Assembly: GCA_022792175.1 (NCBI GenBank) | Contig: JAAWAN010000023.1 | Location: forward strand, 1 to 64,000 | Direction: 5' to 3' | Length of the DNA stretch: 64,000 bases | DNA from: Provencibacterium sp. | GTDB taxonomy: Bacteria > Bacillota > Clostridia > Oscillospirales > Ruminococcaceae | Shown: positions 1 through 8,367 of the stretch, piece after piece | Numbering within the stretch: the stretch's first letter is position 1 | Layout of the letters: the number at the start of each line of letters is the position of its first letter | Made by a program: the position numbers and the translations under genes | The notes under the pieces: generated by a model | Seen by the model: only the letters and a program-made list of their open reading frames with translations | Told to the model about the DNA's origin: nothing | Databases searched by the model: none

Positions 1-168
1 GGGCCCCGTCCCCTTATGATTGCAGGGGACCCCAGACAGATATCAGGGTCAAGGGGCGGCGCAGCCGGGGGTGGAGATTTTTTGCTTGCAAAAAATACTA
101 CCCCTTTACCCCTTGGGGCTGATAGCTGGCTGTGGTAGGCACTGCAGGAACCGTCCAAAGAGGCAGTT
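1..168. other. Upstream region of the transposase, no gene seen
   Basis: No open reading frame with a credible start lies here. A short inverted repeat, GTCCCC and GGGGAC separated by 11 nt, occurs within the first 35 bases, and a T-rich stretch GATTTTTTGCTTGC lies near 77-90. I searched by eye for a terminal inverted repeat matching the far side of the transposase and found none, so the left end of any insertion sequence cannot be placed. Confidence 0.4.
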
Positions 169-1290
169 TTGACAGCGGAGGAGGCGGCAGCTGTGGCGTA
201 TAAGCAGATGGGGTATGCAGAGCGTATCAAAATAGAAGCTCTGTCTGCTGCCGGCCATACGGCGCGCCAGATAGCCGCCCTTCTTTCCCGACATCCGAGT
301 ACGATATACCGGGAGCTTGCCCGCGGCCGTTATGAACGGATGGACACCAACCTCATCCTGCATACGGCCTACAGCGCGGATATCGCGCAGCAGGACAGCA
401 ACTACCGCTGCAGCGGGAAAGGCCCTGCCCTCAAGCTGGGCAATGATTTTGCCTTTGTTCAGTATATAGAGGGCAAAATCCTGAACGACCACTATTCCCC
501 CGCAGCTGCCCTTGCCGCGCTGGCCTTTGAGCGCCCGGATATTCAAACGCGCATCTGCGTTAAGACGCTGTATAACTATATCGGGCAGGGGCTGTTTCTG
601 CACCTCACCAACAAGGATTTGCTGCGGCGCGGGGAACATAAACAGGGATATGAACGGGTGCAGCGGGTACGCACGCGCAGCCCGCTGTTTCCCTGCATCT
701 CTGAGCGGCCTGCATGGGCCAATCAGCGGCGGGAGGCCGGGCATTGGGAGATGGATACCGTTTATGGGACGGCGAAGAAAGGGCAGGTTCTCCTGGTCCT
801 CACCGAGCGCATGACGCGGCAGGAGATTATCATAAAAATAAAAAGCCGCACCCAGCGGGAGGTTGTCAGGGCCCTCAACCGTCTGGAGCGGAAATATGGT
901 GCTGATTTTTACCGGATATTCAAGAGCATTACGATAGATAACGGCAGCGAGTTCATGGATTATGAGGAAATGGAAGCTTCCTGCCGAAGAAAGGGCAAGC
1001 GCACGAAGCTTTACTATTGCCATCCCTATTGCAGTTGGGAGCGCGGGTCTAACGAGAACGCCAACGCTATTATCCGCAGGTTTATTTCCAAAGGCGACAG
1101 AATAGAGGATTATTCGACAAAGCAGATACAGTATATTGAGGATTGGATGAACAATTATCCCCGCAAGGTGCTGGGGTATCGTTCGCCCAATCAATTATTT
1201 ATGGAGGTGTTTTTCAGTGCGGCGGATAAACAGATATTCCCTTTTGGCGGCTGTCCTGCTGGCTGTCGTGTTCAGTTCCTGCGACCTTAA
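169..1290 (+). CDS. IS30-family DDE transposase
   Basis: Probable transposase of the IS30 family, which cuts and joins DNA ends through a DDE catalytic triad. An N-terminal helix-turn-helix (about residues 18-50, TARQIAALLSRHPSTIYREL) is followed by the catalytic core: D196 in HWEMDTVYG, D257 in TIDNGSEF and E291 in SWERGSNEN. The 33 residues between the second D and the E match the IS30 DD(33)E spacing. The start at 169 is a TTG preceded by AGAGGCAG; an ATG at 208 is the alternative. The final 25 residues after NQLFMEV do not look like IS30 and are read in another frame from the beginning of the next gene, which overlaps by 74 nt. No terminal inverted repeats or target duplication were identified, so the element may be immobile. 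Confidence 0.85.
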   Translation: MTAEEAAAVAYKQMGYAERIKIEALSAAGHTARQIAALLSRHPSTIYRELARGRYERMDTNLILHTAYSADIAQQDSNYRCSGKGPALKLGNDFAFVQYIEGKILNDHYSPAAALAALAFERPDIQTRICVKTLYNYIGQGLFLHLTNKDLLRRGEHKQGYERVQRVRTRSPLFPCISERPAWANQRREAGHWEMDTVYGTAKKGQVLLVLTERMTRQEIIIKIKSRTQREVVRALNRLERKYGADFYRIFKSITIDNGSEFMDYEEMEASCRRKGKRTKLYYCHPYCSWERGSNENANAIIRRFISKGDRIEDYSTKQIQYIEDWMNNYPRKVLGYRSPNQLFMEVFFSAADKQIFPFGGCPAGCRVQFLRP

Positions 1291-1582
1291 TATCAGCTTC
1301 GGCGACAGTCCTTCATCCTCGGCAGCCGCCTCTTTCTCAGCTTCTTCTGCTCCGGCCCCGAAGCTGGCGGAGCGCCCAAAGGAGGAAAAGGCGGAGAGTT
1401 CCAGCGAGGCGGAAGAGGATAGCAGCGAAGATACCGAAAAGGTTGAATCCTCAAGCAGCGGAGAGAACAGCGAAGGGTTCGATGACTTCCCCATTTTTGA
1501 TCCGTGGGATTATGAATTTGAGCCGTATGAATATGATACCGGGAGTCCGTGGACAGATTATGAGCCGTTAAAAGATAATTAA
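1217..1582 (+). CDS. Small Ser/Glu-rich lipoprotein
   Basis: Predicted secreted lipoprotein of 121 residues. A basic N-terminus (RRINRYS) leads into a hydrophobic segment ending in the lipobox VVFSSC, with Cys21 as the lipidation site. The mature part is mostly serine, alanine and glutamate, then Asp/Tyr-rich near the C-terminus (FDPWDYEFEPYEYD), as expected for an extended surface linker. The start is GTG at 1217, with GGAGGTG six to eight bases upstream. That ribosome site and start lie inside the 3' end of the transposase frame. No family is recognised. It may be translationally coupled to the transposase or may simply have lost its own promoter to the insertion. Confidence 0.6.
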   Translation: MRRINRYSLLAAVLLAVVFSSCDLNISFGDSPSSSAAASFSASSAPAPKLAERPKEEKAESSSEAEEDSSEDTEKVESSSSGENSEGFDDFPIFDPWDYEFEPYEYDTGSPWTDYEPLKDN

Positions 1583-1642
1583 GCTTCGGGTATCCCGGAG
1601 TTTTCCGGCGAGCCTTTGTATAACTGATTTTTACATTTTATG

Positions 1643-1686
1643 AGAAAGCGAGTTGGCAGTCTGCATAACTGTCCAGCTCGCTTTCT
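1643..1686. terminator. Hairpin between convergent lipoprotein and recN
   Basis: AGAAAGCGAG (1643-1652) pairs perfectly with CTCGCTTTCT (1677-1686), with further partial pairing in the loop. On the plus strand it is followed by TTGTTTAT and more T-rich sequence. It separates the plus-strand lipoprotein from the end of recN and probably terminates the plus-strand unit. It may also act on recN mRNA, although no U-tract follows on that side. Confidence 0.55.
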
Positions 1687-1788
1687 TGTTTATCCTGCCG
1701 GTTTTCTATTTTTTTCGCGCGGCATCTTGCAATTGACCGAGAAGCTGCCAGGCCGCCGCTACCTGCATACGGCTTCGGCCCCGCCCGC

Positions 1789-3495
1789 TCATTTTGTCCG
1801 CATCTGCCGCCGCTCTTCCCTTTTCGCCTCCTGTGCCCGCGCCAGCATCTCCTGCGCATTTAAGAGAGCCGCTTCGGTATGCGCATCGCCGCTGGCAATG
1901 CGCGCCAGCTCGCCGGCTCTCCCCTCGCCATCCAGCGCACGCACGCAAGTGCTGGCCTGCCCTTTCTCCAGCGATTTTTCAATCAAAAGATGGTGATCGG
2001 CATAGGCCGCCACCTGGGCCAGATGGGTGACGCAGAGCACCTGCCTGCCAGCAGCAGCCACGGCCAGACCCCGCCCGATCCGATCGGCGGCCCGGCCGGA
2101 AACGCCGGTATCAATCTCATCGAAAATAGCGGTCACCTCGTCCTCCTCTTCGGAGAGGACGTTTTTGATGGAGAGCATCAGCCGGGAAATTTCACCGCCG
2201 GAAGCTGCCTTCTGCAACAGGCGCGGCTCATCCCCCGGGTTGGCGGCAAACAGCAGCTGCGCGCTGTCCGCGCCGGCCGGCCCCAGATCTTTGGTGCAGA
2301 GTGAAACGGCCAGCCGCGCTCCCGGCATATCCAAAAACCGCAGCTGTTCTCCCACCGCTTTCTCGAAAGCTGCCGCCGCCTTTTGCCGGCGCCCTGAAAG
2401 AACGGCCGCCAGCTTTTCTGCCCTTTCCAGAAGCTGCCTCTCCTCTTTTTTCAGAGCAGCTGTGCGCTCTCCGCTCAGCCGGATATTCTGCAGCTCCTCC
2501 TCGGCGCGCGCCAAAAAGGCAAGCGTTTCAGGTATCGAGCCGCCATATTTCATCTCCAGCGCATGCAGCAGCGAAAGGCGTTCCTCCACCTCATCCAGCT
2601 GCCGGGGACTGAAGTCCACCGATTCCAGATATCCGGAAAGCTCACGGCCAAGATCGGAAAGTTCATAGGAAAAATCGGTCAGCCGGGAGAGCGGCTGCTG
2701 AAGCTCGGGCAGATAGTGCGCCGCCGTTTCCAGCGCCTCAATCAGCACCGTCAGCTGCTCCTCCAGGCCGGGAGCTTCCTGCGTTTCAGGGTTCAGCAGC
2801 TCTTTCGCTTCTGAAAGGGCATCCGCTACCTTCCCTGCGCCGCGCATCAGCTTCCGCTGGGCCTCCAGCTCCTCCTGCTCGCCTTCCCGAAGATTCGCGC
2901 GGGAGATTTCCTCAATCTGGTAGCTCAAAAGGTCGATTCTCCGCGCCTTCTCTCCCTCATCCAGCTGCAGGGCCCGCAGCTGGATGCGCACTTCGCAAAG
3001 CTGCTTCCAGACTTCTCCATATTCCTGAATGAGCTGCCGGCAGCCCCCATAATGGTCAATGAGCGAGAGGTGGTAATCAGAAGAGAGAAGCTTCTGGTTA
3101 TCCCGCTGGCCGTGTAAATCAATCAGCCGGTGAGCCAGCGCACGCAGTGCTGCCGCCGTTGCCGGACGGCCGTTTATCCGGCACTCCGCCGAATCCGGAC
3201 GAATAACCCGGGATAACAGCAGCTCCCCATCCTCCGGGGGCTCAAAGCCCAGCTCCTCTAAAAGGGCGGTGAGCTCCGCCGATACGGGGGAAAAAACCGC
3301 ACTGACCTGCGCGCGGCTTTCCCCTGTTCGGATAAGCTCTCTGGAAACCCGCTGTCCCAGCACCGCGCCGATGGAGCTAATCAGAATGGTTTTCCCCGCA
3401 CCGGTTTCGCCGGTAAAAACATTGAGGCCCGGCGTAAACGCAATCTCCGCCCGGGAAAACACCGCCAGGTTTTCAATATATAAGCTGCGAAGCAT
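1789..3495 (-). CDS. recN: DNA repair protein RecN
   Basis: SMC-like ATPase of about 568 residues that helps process double-strand breaks in recombinational repair. The N-terminal Walker A is GETGAGKTILISSIG. A long helical middle (about residues 150-350) forms the coiled-coil arms. The C-terminal half carries the ABC signature ASGGEISRLMLSIK, the Walker B region VTAIFDEIDTGVSG, and CVTHLAQVAAYADHHL. I chose the ATG at 3495 (MLRSLYIENLAVF) because AGAGGTG lies 10 nt upstream; an ATG at 3504 abuts that site and the longer frame to 3639 has no homology. It is the last gene of the operon, downstream of argR. In many Clostridia spoIVB and spo0A follow recN; here a lipoprotein and transposase lie there instead. 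Confidence 0.95.
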   Translation of the reverse strand: MLRSLYIENLAVFSRAEIAFTPGLNVFTGETGAGKTILISSIGAVLGQRVSRELIRTGESRAQVSAVFSPVSAELTALLEELGFEPPEDGELLLSRVIRPDSAECRINGRPATAAALRALAHRLIDLHGQRDNQKLLSSDYHLSLIDHYGGCRQLIQEYGEVWKQLCEVRIQLRALQLDEGEKARRIDLLSYQIEEISRANLREGEQEELEAQRKLMRGAGKVADALSEAKELLNPETQEAPGLEEQLTVLIEALETAAHYLPELQQPLSRLTDFSYELSDLGRELSGYLESVDFSPRQLDEVEERLSLLHALEMKYGGSIPETLAFLARAEEELQNIRLSGERTAALKKEERQLLERAEKLAAVLSGRRQKAAAAFEKAVGEQLRFLDMPGARLAVSLCTKDLGPAGADSAQLLFAANPGDEPRLLQKAASGGEISRLMLSIKNVLSEEEDEVTAIFDEIDTGVSGRAADRIGRGLAVAAAGRQVLCVTHLAQVAAYADHHLLIEKSLEKGQASTCVRALDGEGRAGELARIASGDAHTEAALLNAQEMLARAQEAKREERRQMRTK

Positions 3496-3659
3496 TGCTA
3501 TCATGCACCTCTTTCTAAGGGCTAAAGGAGAAAGAAAAATATTCCCGGTCTGCCAAAAGCCTGTCAACGATATAAACAGAGCCCGGCTTCGGCTAAAAGA
3601 GCGAACAGGAAAGCCGATGAAAGCATTCCCCTCGGACAAGGATAAAAATTTTACCTCTC

Positions 3660-4139
3660 CTATTCTCTTGCGTTCCCCAACATCTTATAAAGCTCAGCCA
3701 CCAGCGCTTCGGCGTTTGTATGGTCACGCACAATCACCAAAATGGTATCATCTCCGGCAATCGTTCCCACAACGCCCGGCCAGTCGATGGTATCGAGCGC
3801 CGCGCAGGCCGCATTGGCCATGCCAGTGTAGCACTTGATGACCACCAGATTCTGCGCATAATCAATCTTTGAAACCGCCTCGCGGAAGATGGCATGAAAC
3901 CGGAAAGAGGTATTGCCCGCCTCCTGTACGCGGTTTACTGCATAGGCATAGTTGCCGTCCGGCAGCTGTGCCTTGCTGAGCTTCAGCTCGCGGATATCCC
4001 GCGAAACGGTCGCCTGTGTCACCGGAAAGCCCAGCGCATGCAGTTCCATCAGCAGTTGTTCCTGGGTATAAATCGTTTGGGAAGAGATAATTTCGAGGAT
4101 TTTGGCATGCCGCTTAAACTTTGACAATGAAACCTCCAT
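3660..4139 (-). CDS. argR: Arginine repressor ArgR
   Basis: Arginine-responsive transcriptional regulator of 159 residues. The N-terminal winged helix (about residues 5-70) contains TQEQLLMELHALGFPVTQ followed by ATVSRDIRELKL, typical of ArgR. The C-terminal oligomerisation and arginine-binding domain includes GTIAGDDTILVIVRD, where the paired aspartates bind arginine. It sits between nadK and recN, the usual clostridial position, 66 nt after nadK. The 164-nt gap to recN holds no other gene. The family normally represses arginine synthesis and activates catabolism; its targets cannot be seen in this window. Confidence 0.95.
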   Translation of the reverse strand: MEVSLSKFKRHAKILEIISSQTIYTQEQLLMELHALGFPVTQATVSRDIRELKLSKAQLPDGNYAYAVNRVQEAGNTSFRFHAIFREAVSKIDYAQNLVVIKCYTGMANAACAALDTIDWPGVVGTIAGDDTILVIVRDHTNAEALVAELYKMLGNARE

Positions 4140-4205
4140 TTCCCGCCGGAAAAATGCCCCGGCATAAACAGAAATAAAAACGGAAAAGTCCCCACCGCGG
4201 CCCCT

Positions 4206-5090
4206 TCAGCCTTCGGTGCGGAGTTTATCGCTGAAAATTTCATAAAAATGGCGCTGGTCGAGTGTCATCAGCTTTACCCGGCGGCCGGCGCGCTCAAGAA
4301 CCACATGATCCTCCGGGCGAATCAGCACCGCCTGCTCCCCATCCACCGTCATATACAGGTTATCGATGTCGTTTACCAGCTTCTGGCGCACCAGGAGCTT
4401 TTCCTGCGGGGAGAAGATAATAGGCCGCGAGCCGAGCGCATGCGGAGAAATCGGCGTCAGCAAAATGGAATCGATCACCGGATCGACAACCGGACCGCCC
4501 GCCGAAAGCGAATAGGCCGTAGAGCCGGTCGGGGTGGCAAATATCAGCCCATCTGCCCGAAAATCGCCCACATGCCTCTCTCCGCAAGCTACCTCCAAAT
4601 CCACCATCCGCGAAAGCGCCCCCTTGGAGAAGACGAAATCGTTGAGCGCATAATATTCCTCCCTGCGCCCATCCCCAGTCAGATGCACCGCTTTAAGCAG
4701 CATCCGCTCCTCAATGCCGGCCTCTCCCTTCACTACCCGTTCCAGGTTTTCCAGGCTGCCCAGTTCAAGCTGCGCCAGAAAGCCGAGGCGTCCCAGATTG
4801 ATGCCCAAAATCGGAATATCCGCCAGCATCGCATCCTTGGCGCAGTGGATAATCGTTCCATCCCCGCCGATAGCAACCAGCAGACCGGCTTTACGCAGAT
4901 ACTCCTGATAATCTCCGAAATCCGCCCCGCTCCCGGAAAAAAGGTGCGCATACTGCCGGCCCATCAAACAGCAGCAGCCCAGCTCGTTCAGCCGGGAAAG
5001 CACCTCCCGCGTGTGCTGCAGAGCATCCTTTTTGCGCAGGTTAGGCGTTATCAGCACCTTCAAGCCCGTTTCCCCCTTCGCTGTGTTCAT
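4206..5090 (-). CDS. nadK: NAD kinase
   Basis: Phosphorylates NAD to NADP in the cytoplasm. The 294-residue protein shows the NAD-kinase signatures AIGGDGTIIHCAK, ILGINLGRLGFLAQLE and DGLIFATPTGSTAYSLSAGG in the expected order, and a C-terminal domain with MTVDGEQAVLI. The start ATG follows the tlyA stop by 3 nt, so translational coupling is likely; the ribosome site is weak. The neighbours tlyA and argR are the standard partners. Confidence 0.95.
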   Translation of the reverse strand: MNTAKGETGLKVLITPNLRKKDALQHTREVLSRLNELGCCCLMGRQYAHLFSGSGADFGDYQEYLRKAGLLVAIGGDGTIIHCAKDAMLADIPILGINLGRLGFLAQLELGSLENLERVVKGEAGIEERMLLKAVHLTGDGRREEYYALNDFVFSKGALSRMVDLEVACGERHVGDFRADGLIFATPTGSTAYSLSAGGPVVDPVIDSILLTPISPHALGSRPIIFSPQEKLLVRQKLVNDIDNLYMTVDGEQAVLIRPEDHVVLERAGRRVKLMTLDQRHFYEIFSDKLRTEG

Positions 5091-5093
5091 CCA

Positions 5094-5891
5094 TCAATCC
5101 AGCTGCCGGTGCGCGCGGCTGACCAGCTCGGCGGCCGTTTCAGGCAGCGGCGAAATTCCTTCTCCCGGCTGCAACCAGAGCAGATATTCAATGTTGCCCT
5201 GCGGTCCTTTAATGGGGGAATAGTCCCAGCCGCACACCATAAAGCCGTTTTCGGCTGCAAAGGCCGATACCTTTTCAACCACCTGCTGATGGACGGCAGG
5301 GTCGCGCACCACCCCTTTTTTGCCGACCTTATCCCTGCCGGCCTCAAACTGGGGCTTGATAAGCGCCACCAGGTCACCCTGCTGCTGCAAAAAACGGCAG
5401 GCGACCGGCAACACCAGCGTTAGCGAAATGAAGGATACATCAATACTGATAAAATCCGCCCTCTGCGGAACCTGCTCCTCGCTCAGATAACGGACATTGA
5501 CCCGCTCCAGATTGTGTACCCGCTTATCCCCGCGCAGCTTCCAGGCCAGCTGGCCATAGCCCACATCAATGGCATAGACCTCACGGGCGCCATGCTGCAG
5601 CATGCAGTCGGTAAAACCACCGGTGGAGGCGCCGATATCCATACAGAGCTTGTCCTGCAGGGTAAGCGGGAAAACGGCCAGCGCCTTTTCCAGTTTGTGT
5701 CCTCCCCGGCTGACGAACGGCTCCTTCTCTCCCCGCAGCTCCACTTCCTTCTCCTCGGAAACGGCCTGTCCGGGCTTATCGCATTTCTGCCCGTCTACAT
5801 AGACCTGCCCGGCCATAATAAACCGCCGGGCAGCCTCCCTCGACTGCACCAGCCCTTTTTGAACAAGCAGGGTATCCAGCCTTTGCTTCAA
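5094..5891 (-). CDS. tlyA: TlyA family rRNA 2'-O-methyltransferase / S4-domain protein
   Basis: TlyA proteins methylate 2'-hydroxyls of cytidines in 16S and 23S rRNA using S-adenosylmethionine; older annotation calls them hemolysin A. An S4 RNA-binding domain occupies about residues 1-65 (RLDTLLVQKGLVQSREAARRF, written in part). The FtsJ-like methyltransferase fold follows with the SAM loop CMDIGASTGGFTDCML near residue 85. Aspartate and lysine of the catalytic K-D-K set are visible in SIDVSFISLTLVL and ALIKPQFEAG. The start is TTG at 5891 with GGGGAAGG upstream. It lies between dxs and nadK. Confidence 0.93.
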   Translation of the reverse strand: MKQRLDTLLVQKGLVQSREAARRFIMAGQVYVDGQKCDKPGQAVSEEKEVELRGEKEPFVSRGGHKLEKALAVFPLTLQDKLCMDIGASTGGFTDCMLQHGAREVYAIDVGYGQLAWKLRGDKRVHNLERVNVRYLSEEQVPQRADFISIDVSFISLTLVLPVACRFLQQQGDLVALIKPQFEAGRDKVGKKGVVRDPAVHQQVVEKVSAFAAENGFMVCGWDYSPIKGPQGNIEYLLWLQPGEGISPLPETAAELVSRAHRQLD

Positions 5892-5915
5892 TTCGGCCTT
5901 CCCCTTTCAAACATT

Positions 5916-7805
5916 TTATAAAATCTCTGCGATCGAAGCGGGATCGAGCCCCACCATTTCCATGCATTCCTCCAGCGTTCCCTGCGGGACCACCGGGTTT
6001 TCAATCGCGCGCAGAATATATTCCCCGCTCCAGCCACTGCAGAGCAGCTGCGCGGCAAAGCGCTGGCCCAGCCCTCCCTCCCGGGCGGCCTCCTCTACAA
6101 AAACAACTTTGCAAAACCTTTTTGCCTCTTTCAGGGCGGCTTCGGGCAGCGGAAAAATCCGGTCAAGAATGATAATTTCATAGTCCTTTCCCGCGCGCGT
6201 AAGCGCATCCAGCAGATTTTTTGCAATGCGCCCGTAGGTAACCGCCAGCCCCTGCGCCTCTTTTCGCGCCGGAATAAGGCCATAATCGGCCTCCCAACGG
6301 GTGTTCGCCGGAAAATGAAAGGCCTGCCGTCCGCGCGGATAGCGCACAGCCGTCAGTCCGGTTTCCTCATAAAGCGCCCGGTCAAAGTCTGCGCGCATCC
6401 TATCATAAGTGGCGGGGGAATAGATGACCGCACCAGGCAGGGTGGTCAAAAAGGGAACATCAAACAGTCCCTGATGGGTCTCCCCATCCTCCCCTACCAG
6501 GCCGGCCCTGTCAACGCCGAGCACTACATGGGTGGCTTCCAGCGAGCAGTCATGCAGCAGCTGATCATAGGCGCGCTGCAAAAAGGAGGAATAGATGCAG
6601 ACAACCGGCAGCAGCCCGCCTGCATTCATAGCCGAGGCGAAAATGGCGGCATGGCTTTCTGCAATACCCACATCAAAAAACCGGCCTTCACTGCGAAAGC
6701 GGGTGGAAAAATGGTGCAGCCCGGTTGCATATTTCATCGCCGCCGTAACGGCAACAATCCGCCGGTCCTCTTCGCCGGCCGCCGTCAGATACCGCCCCAT
6801 CTGTTCGCTGAAGGAGTCGGCGGAAAGTTCATTTTTCTGCCGGACGGCCGGGTCAAATCGAGAGACCCCATGAAAAGCCCCGGGATTTTCCTCCGCCTGC
6901 GGGTATCCCTTTCCCTTGCAGGTGTGTACATGCACCAGAACCGGTTCCCGCAGTATTTTCGCCCGCGTAAAGGAAGCAGAAAGCTGGTCGAAGGAATGCC
7001 CATCCACCGGGCCGAGATAGGTAAAACCCATATCCTCAAAAATATTGCTGTGATAGAGAGCGTTTTTCGCTGCAGATTTGAGACCGGAAATCCGGTTGCG
7101 GAGCGCACTGCCCACCAGCGGCAGGTGAAGCAGCGAGCGCTCAAATCCGTCTTTAAAAAGATAGTAGCCCTGCGTATTGCGTATGCGCGCAAGGTGGTGG
7201 GCAAAGGGAGAGACATTTTTGGAGATGGACATCTCATTATCATTGAGGATGACAACCAGGTTGCTTAGCTCCCTGCTGATATTGTTGAGCGCTTCAAAGG
7301 CAATCCCGGAGAAGGATCCATCCCCGATAACGGCAATGACCTTTCCTTCCTCCCCCCGCAGCTTCTTCGCGCGCGCCAGACCGATGGCGGCCGATATCGA
7401 GGTGCTGGAATGCCCGGCAATAAAGGCATCATGCTCGCTCTCCGAGCGTTTGGGGAAACCGGAGAGCCCATTTTTCTGACGCAGGCAGGCAAACCGGGCG
7501 CGCCGCCCGGTGAGAAGCTTATGGGTATAGCATTGATGGCCCACATCGAAAATAATCCGGTCGGTGGGGCTGGCAAATACCCGGTGTAGCGCGATCGTCA
7601 GCTCCACAACGCCGAGATTGGAGGCAAGATGTCCCCCTGTTTTGGATACCGTTTCCACCAGCAGCGTGCGGATCTCCTTTGCCAGTGCGGGAAGCTGAGA
7701 GCGGGTCAGCCTTTTCAGATCGCGCGGCGATTGAATAGCATCCAGCAGGCCGGTTGAAAAAGTGCCTTTCCCCTTCTGCCGCCTCTCCTGCATAAGCCTC
7801 TTCAT
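5916..7805 (-). CDS. dxs: 1-deoxy-D-xylulose-5-phosphate synthase
   Basis: Thiamine-diphosphate enzyme that condenses pyruvate with glyceraldehyde 3-phosphate, the first step of the methylerythritol phosphate isoprenoid pathway. At 629 residues it has the family length. The ThDP motif runs from VIGDGSFSGIAFEALNN to NDNEMSISKN, and HQCYTHKLLTGR and AGHSSTSIS are conserved near the N-terminus. The central pyrimidine-binding domain contains VGIAESHAAIFASAM and the C-terminal transketolase domain follows. Another pathway gene, ispE, is at 30 kb, and the prenyl synthase ispA is two genes upstream in the same operon. The ATG at 7805 abuts GGGG; the next ATG at 7793 is a possible alternative. Confidence 0.96.
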   Translation of the reverse strand: MKRLMQERRQKGKGTFSTGLLDAIQSPRDLKRLTRSQLPALAKEIRTLLVETVSKTGGHLASNLGVVELTIALHRVFASPTDRIIFDVGHQCYTHKLLTGRRARFACLRQKNGLSGFPKRSESEHDAFIAGHSSTSISAAIGLARAKKLRGEEGKVIAVIGDGSFSGIAFEALNNISRELSNLVVILNDNEMSISKNVSPFAHHLARIRNTQGYYLFKDGFERSLLHLPLVGSALRNRISGLKSAAKNALYHSNIFEDMGFTYLGPVDGHSFDQLSASFTRAKILREPVLVHVHTCKGKGYPQAEENPGAFHGVSRFDPAVRQKNELSADSFSEQMGRYLTAAGEEDRRIVAVTAAMKYATGLHHFSTRFRSEGRFFDVGIAESHAAIFASAMNAGGLLPVVCIYSSFLQRAYDQLLHDCSLEATHVVLGVDRAGLVGEDGETHQGLFDVPFLTTLPGAVIYSPATYDRMRADFDRALYEETGLTAVRYPRGRQAFHFPANTRWEADYGLIPARKEAQGLAVTYGRIAKNLLDALTRAGKDYEIIILDRIFPLPEAALKEAKRFCKVVFVEEAAREGGLGQRFAAQLLCSGWSGEYILRAIENPVVPQGTLEECMEMVGLDPASIAEIL

Positions 7806-7811
7806 CCCCTT

Positions 7812-8300
7812 CTATTTTACCGGCACAATCATGGCAATGAGTATCCCCAGCAGCGCGCCTCCCAGAACCTCAAAAGGGGTGTGCCCGAGATACTCCTTGA
7901 GCTTCTCCTGGTCGGGACCAATCAGACGCTCATCCTCCTTCTCTTCCTCGGCCGGCTGCACAAGATCAAGAAACTGAAAACCAAACACCAGCTTGTTAAT
8001 AACCTTCGCATGCTCGCCTGCCGCGCGCCGCACCCCCATGGCATCATACATTACGATGGCGGCCAGCGTCAGGGCGAGGGCGAACCCGGGAGAGTCAAAG
8101 CCCACCTTGCGCACCATGCCGATGGTAATCGAACATACCAGCGCCGAATGGGAGCTGGGCATTCCTCCCGCGCCGAACATGCGCTCAAAGACCCATTTCC
8201 CCGTCATCAAAAAATGCAGGATCGTTTTGGATACCTGAGCGGCTATCCAGGCCAACAGGCCGACATTGATTAGATAGTTACTGGTCAGTAAAGCAAGCAT
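7812..8300 (-). CDS. Divergent PAP2 family membrane protein (DUF212)
   Basis: Small membrane protein of about 162 residues from the DUF212 branch of the PAP2 acid phosphatase superfamily. The phosphatase-like signature GGMPSSHSALVCSITIG is clear at residues 43-59. Hydrophobic helices occur near the N-terminus (YLINVGLLAWIAAQV), in the middle (FALALTLAAIVMYDAMGVRR) and at the end (VLGGALLGILIAMIV). The start at 8300 gives the usual family N-terminus MLALLTSNYL; a longer frame is unsupported. It stands between ispA and dxs, so recycling of a prenyl phosphate is a plausible role, but this is inference. Confidence 0.88.
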   Translation of the reverse strand: MLALLTSNYLINVGLLAWIAAQVSKTILHFLMTGKWVFERMFGAGGMPSSHSALVCSITIGMVRKVGFDSPGFALALTLAAIVMYDAMGVRRAAGEHAKVINKLVFGFQFLDLVQPAEEEKEDERLIGPDQEKLKEYLGHTPFEVLGGALLGILIAMIVPVK

Positions 8301-8367
8301 GCTCCCTCGTTCTCCTGTCTTCAATACTATCGCGCCGGTCAGGCGCAGGGCGACTTTCCTCTGTATG

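Noticed and set aside
106-1194. Long minus-strand ORF of 362 codons across the transposase
   Set aside because: It is the antisense of the IS30 transposase, whose plus-strand protein has a full DDE triad. The antisense protein has no recognisable domain.
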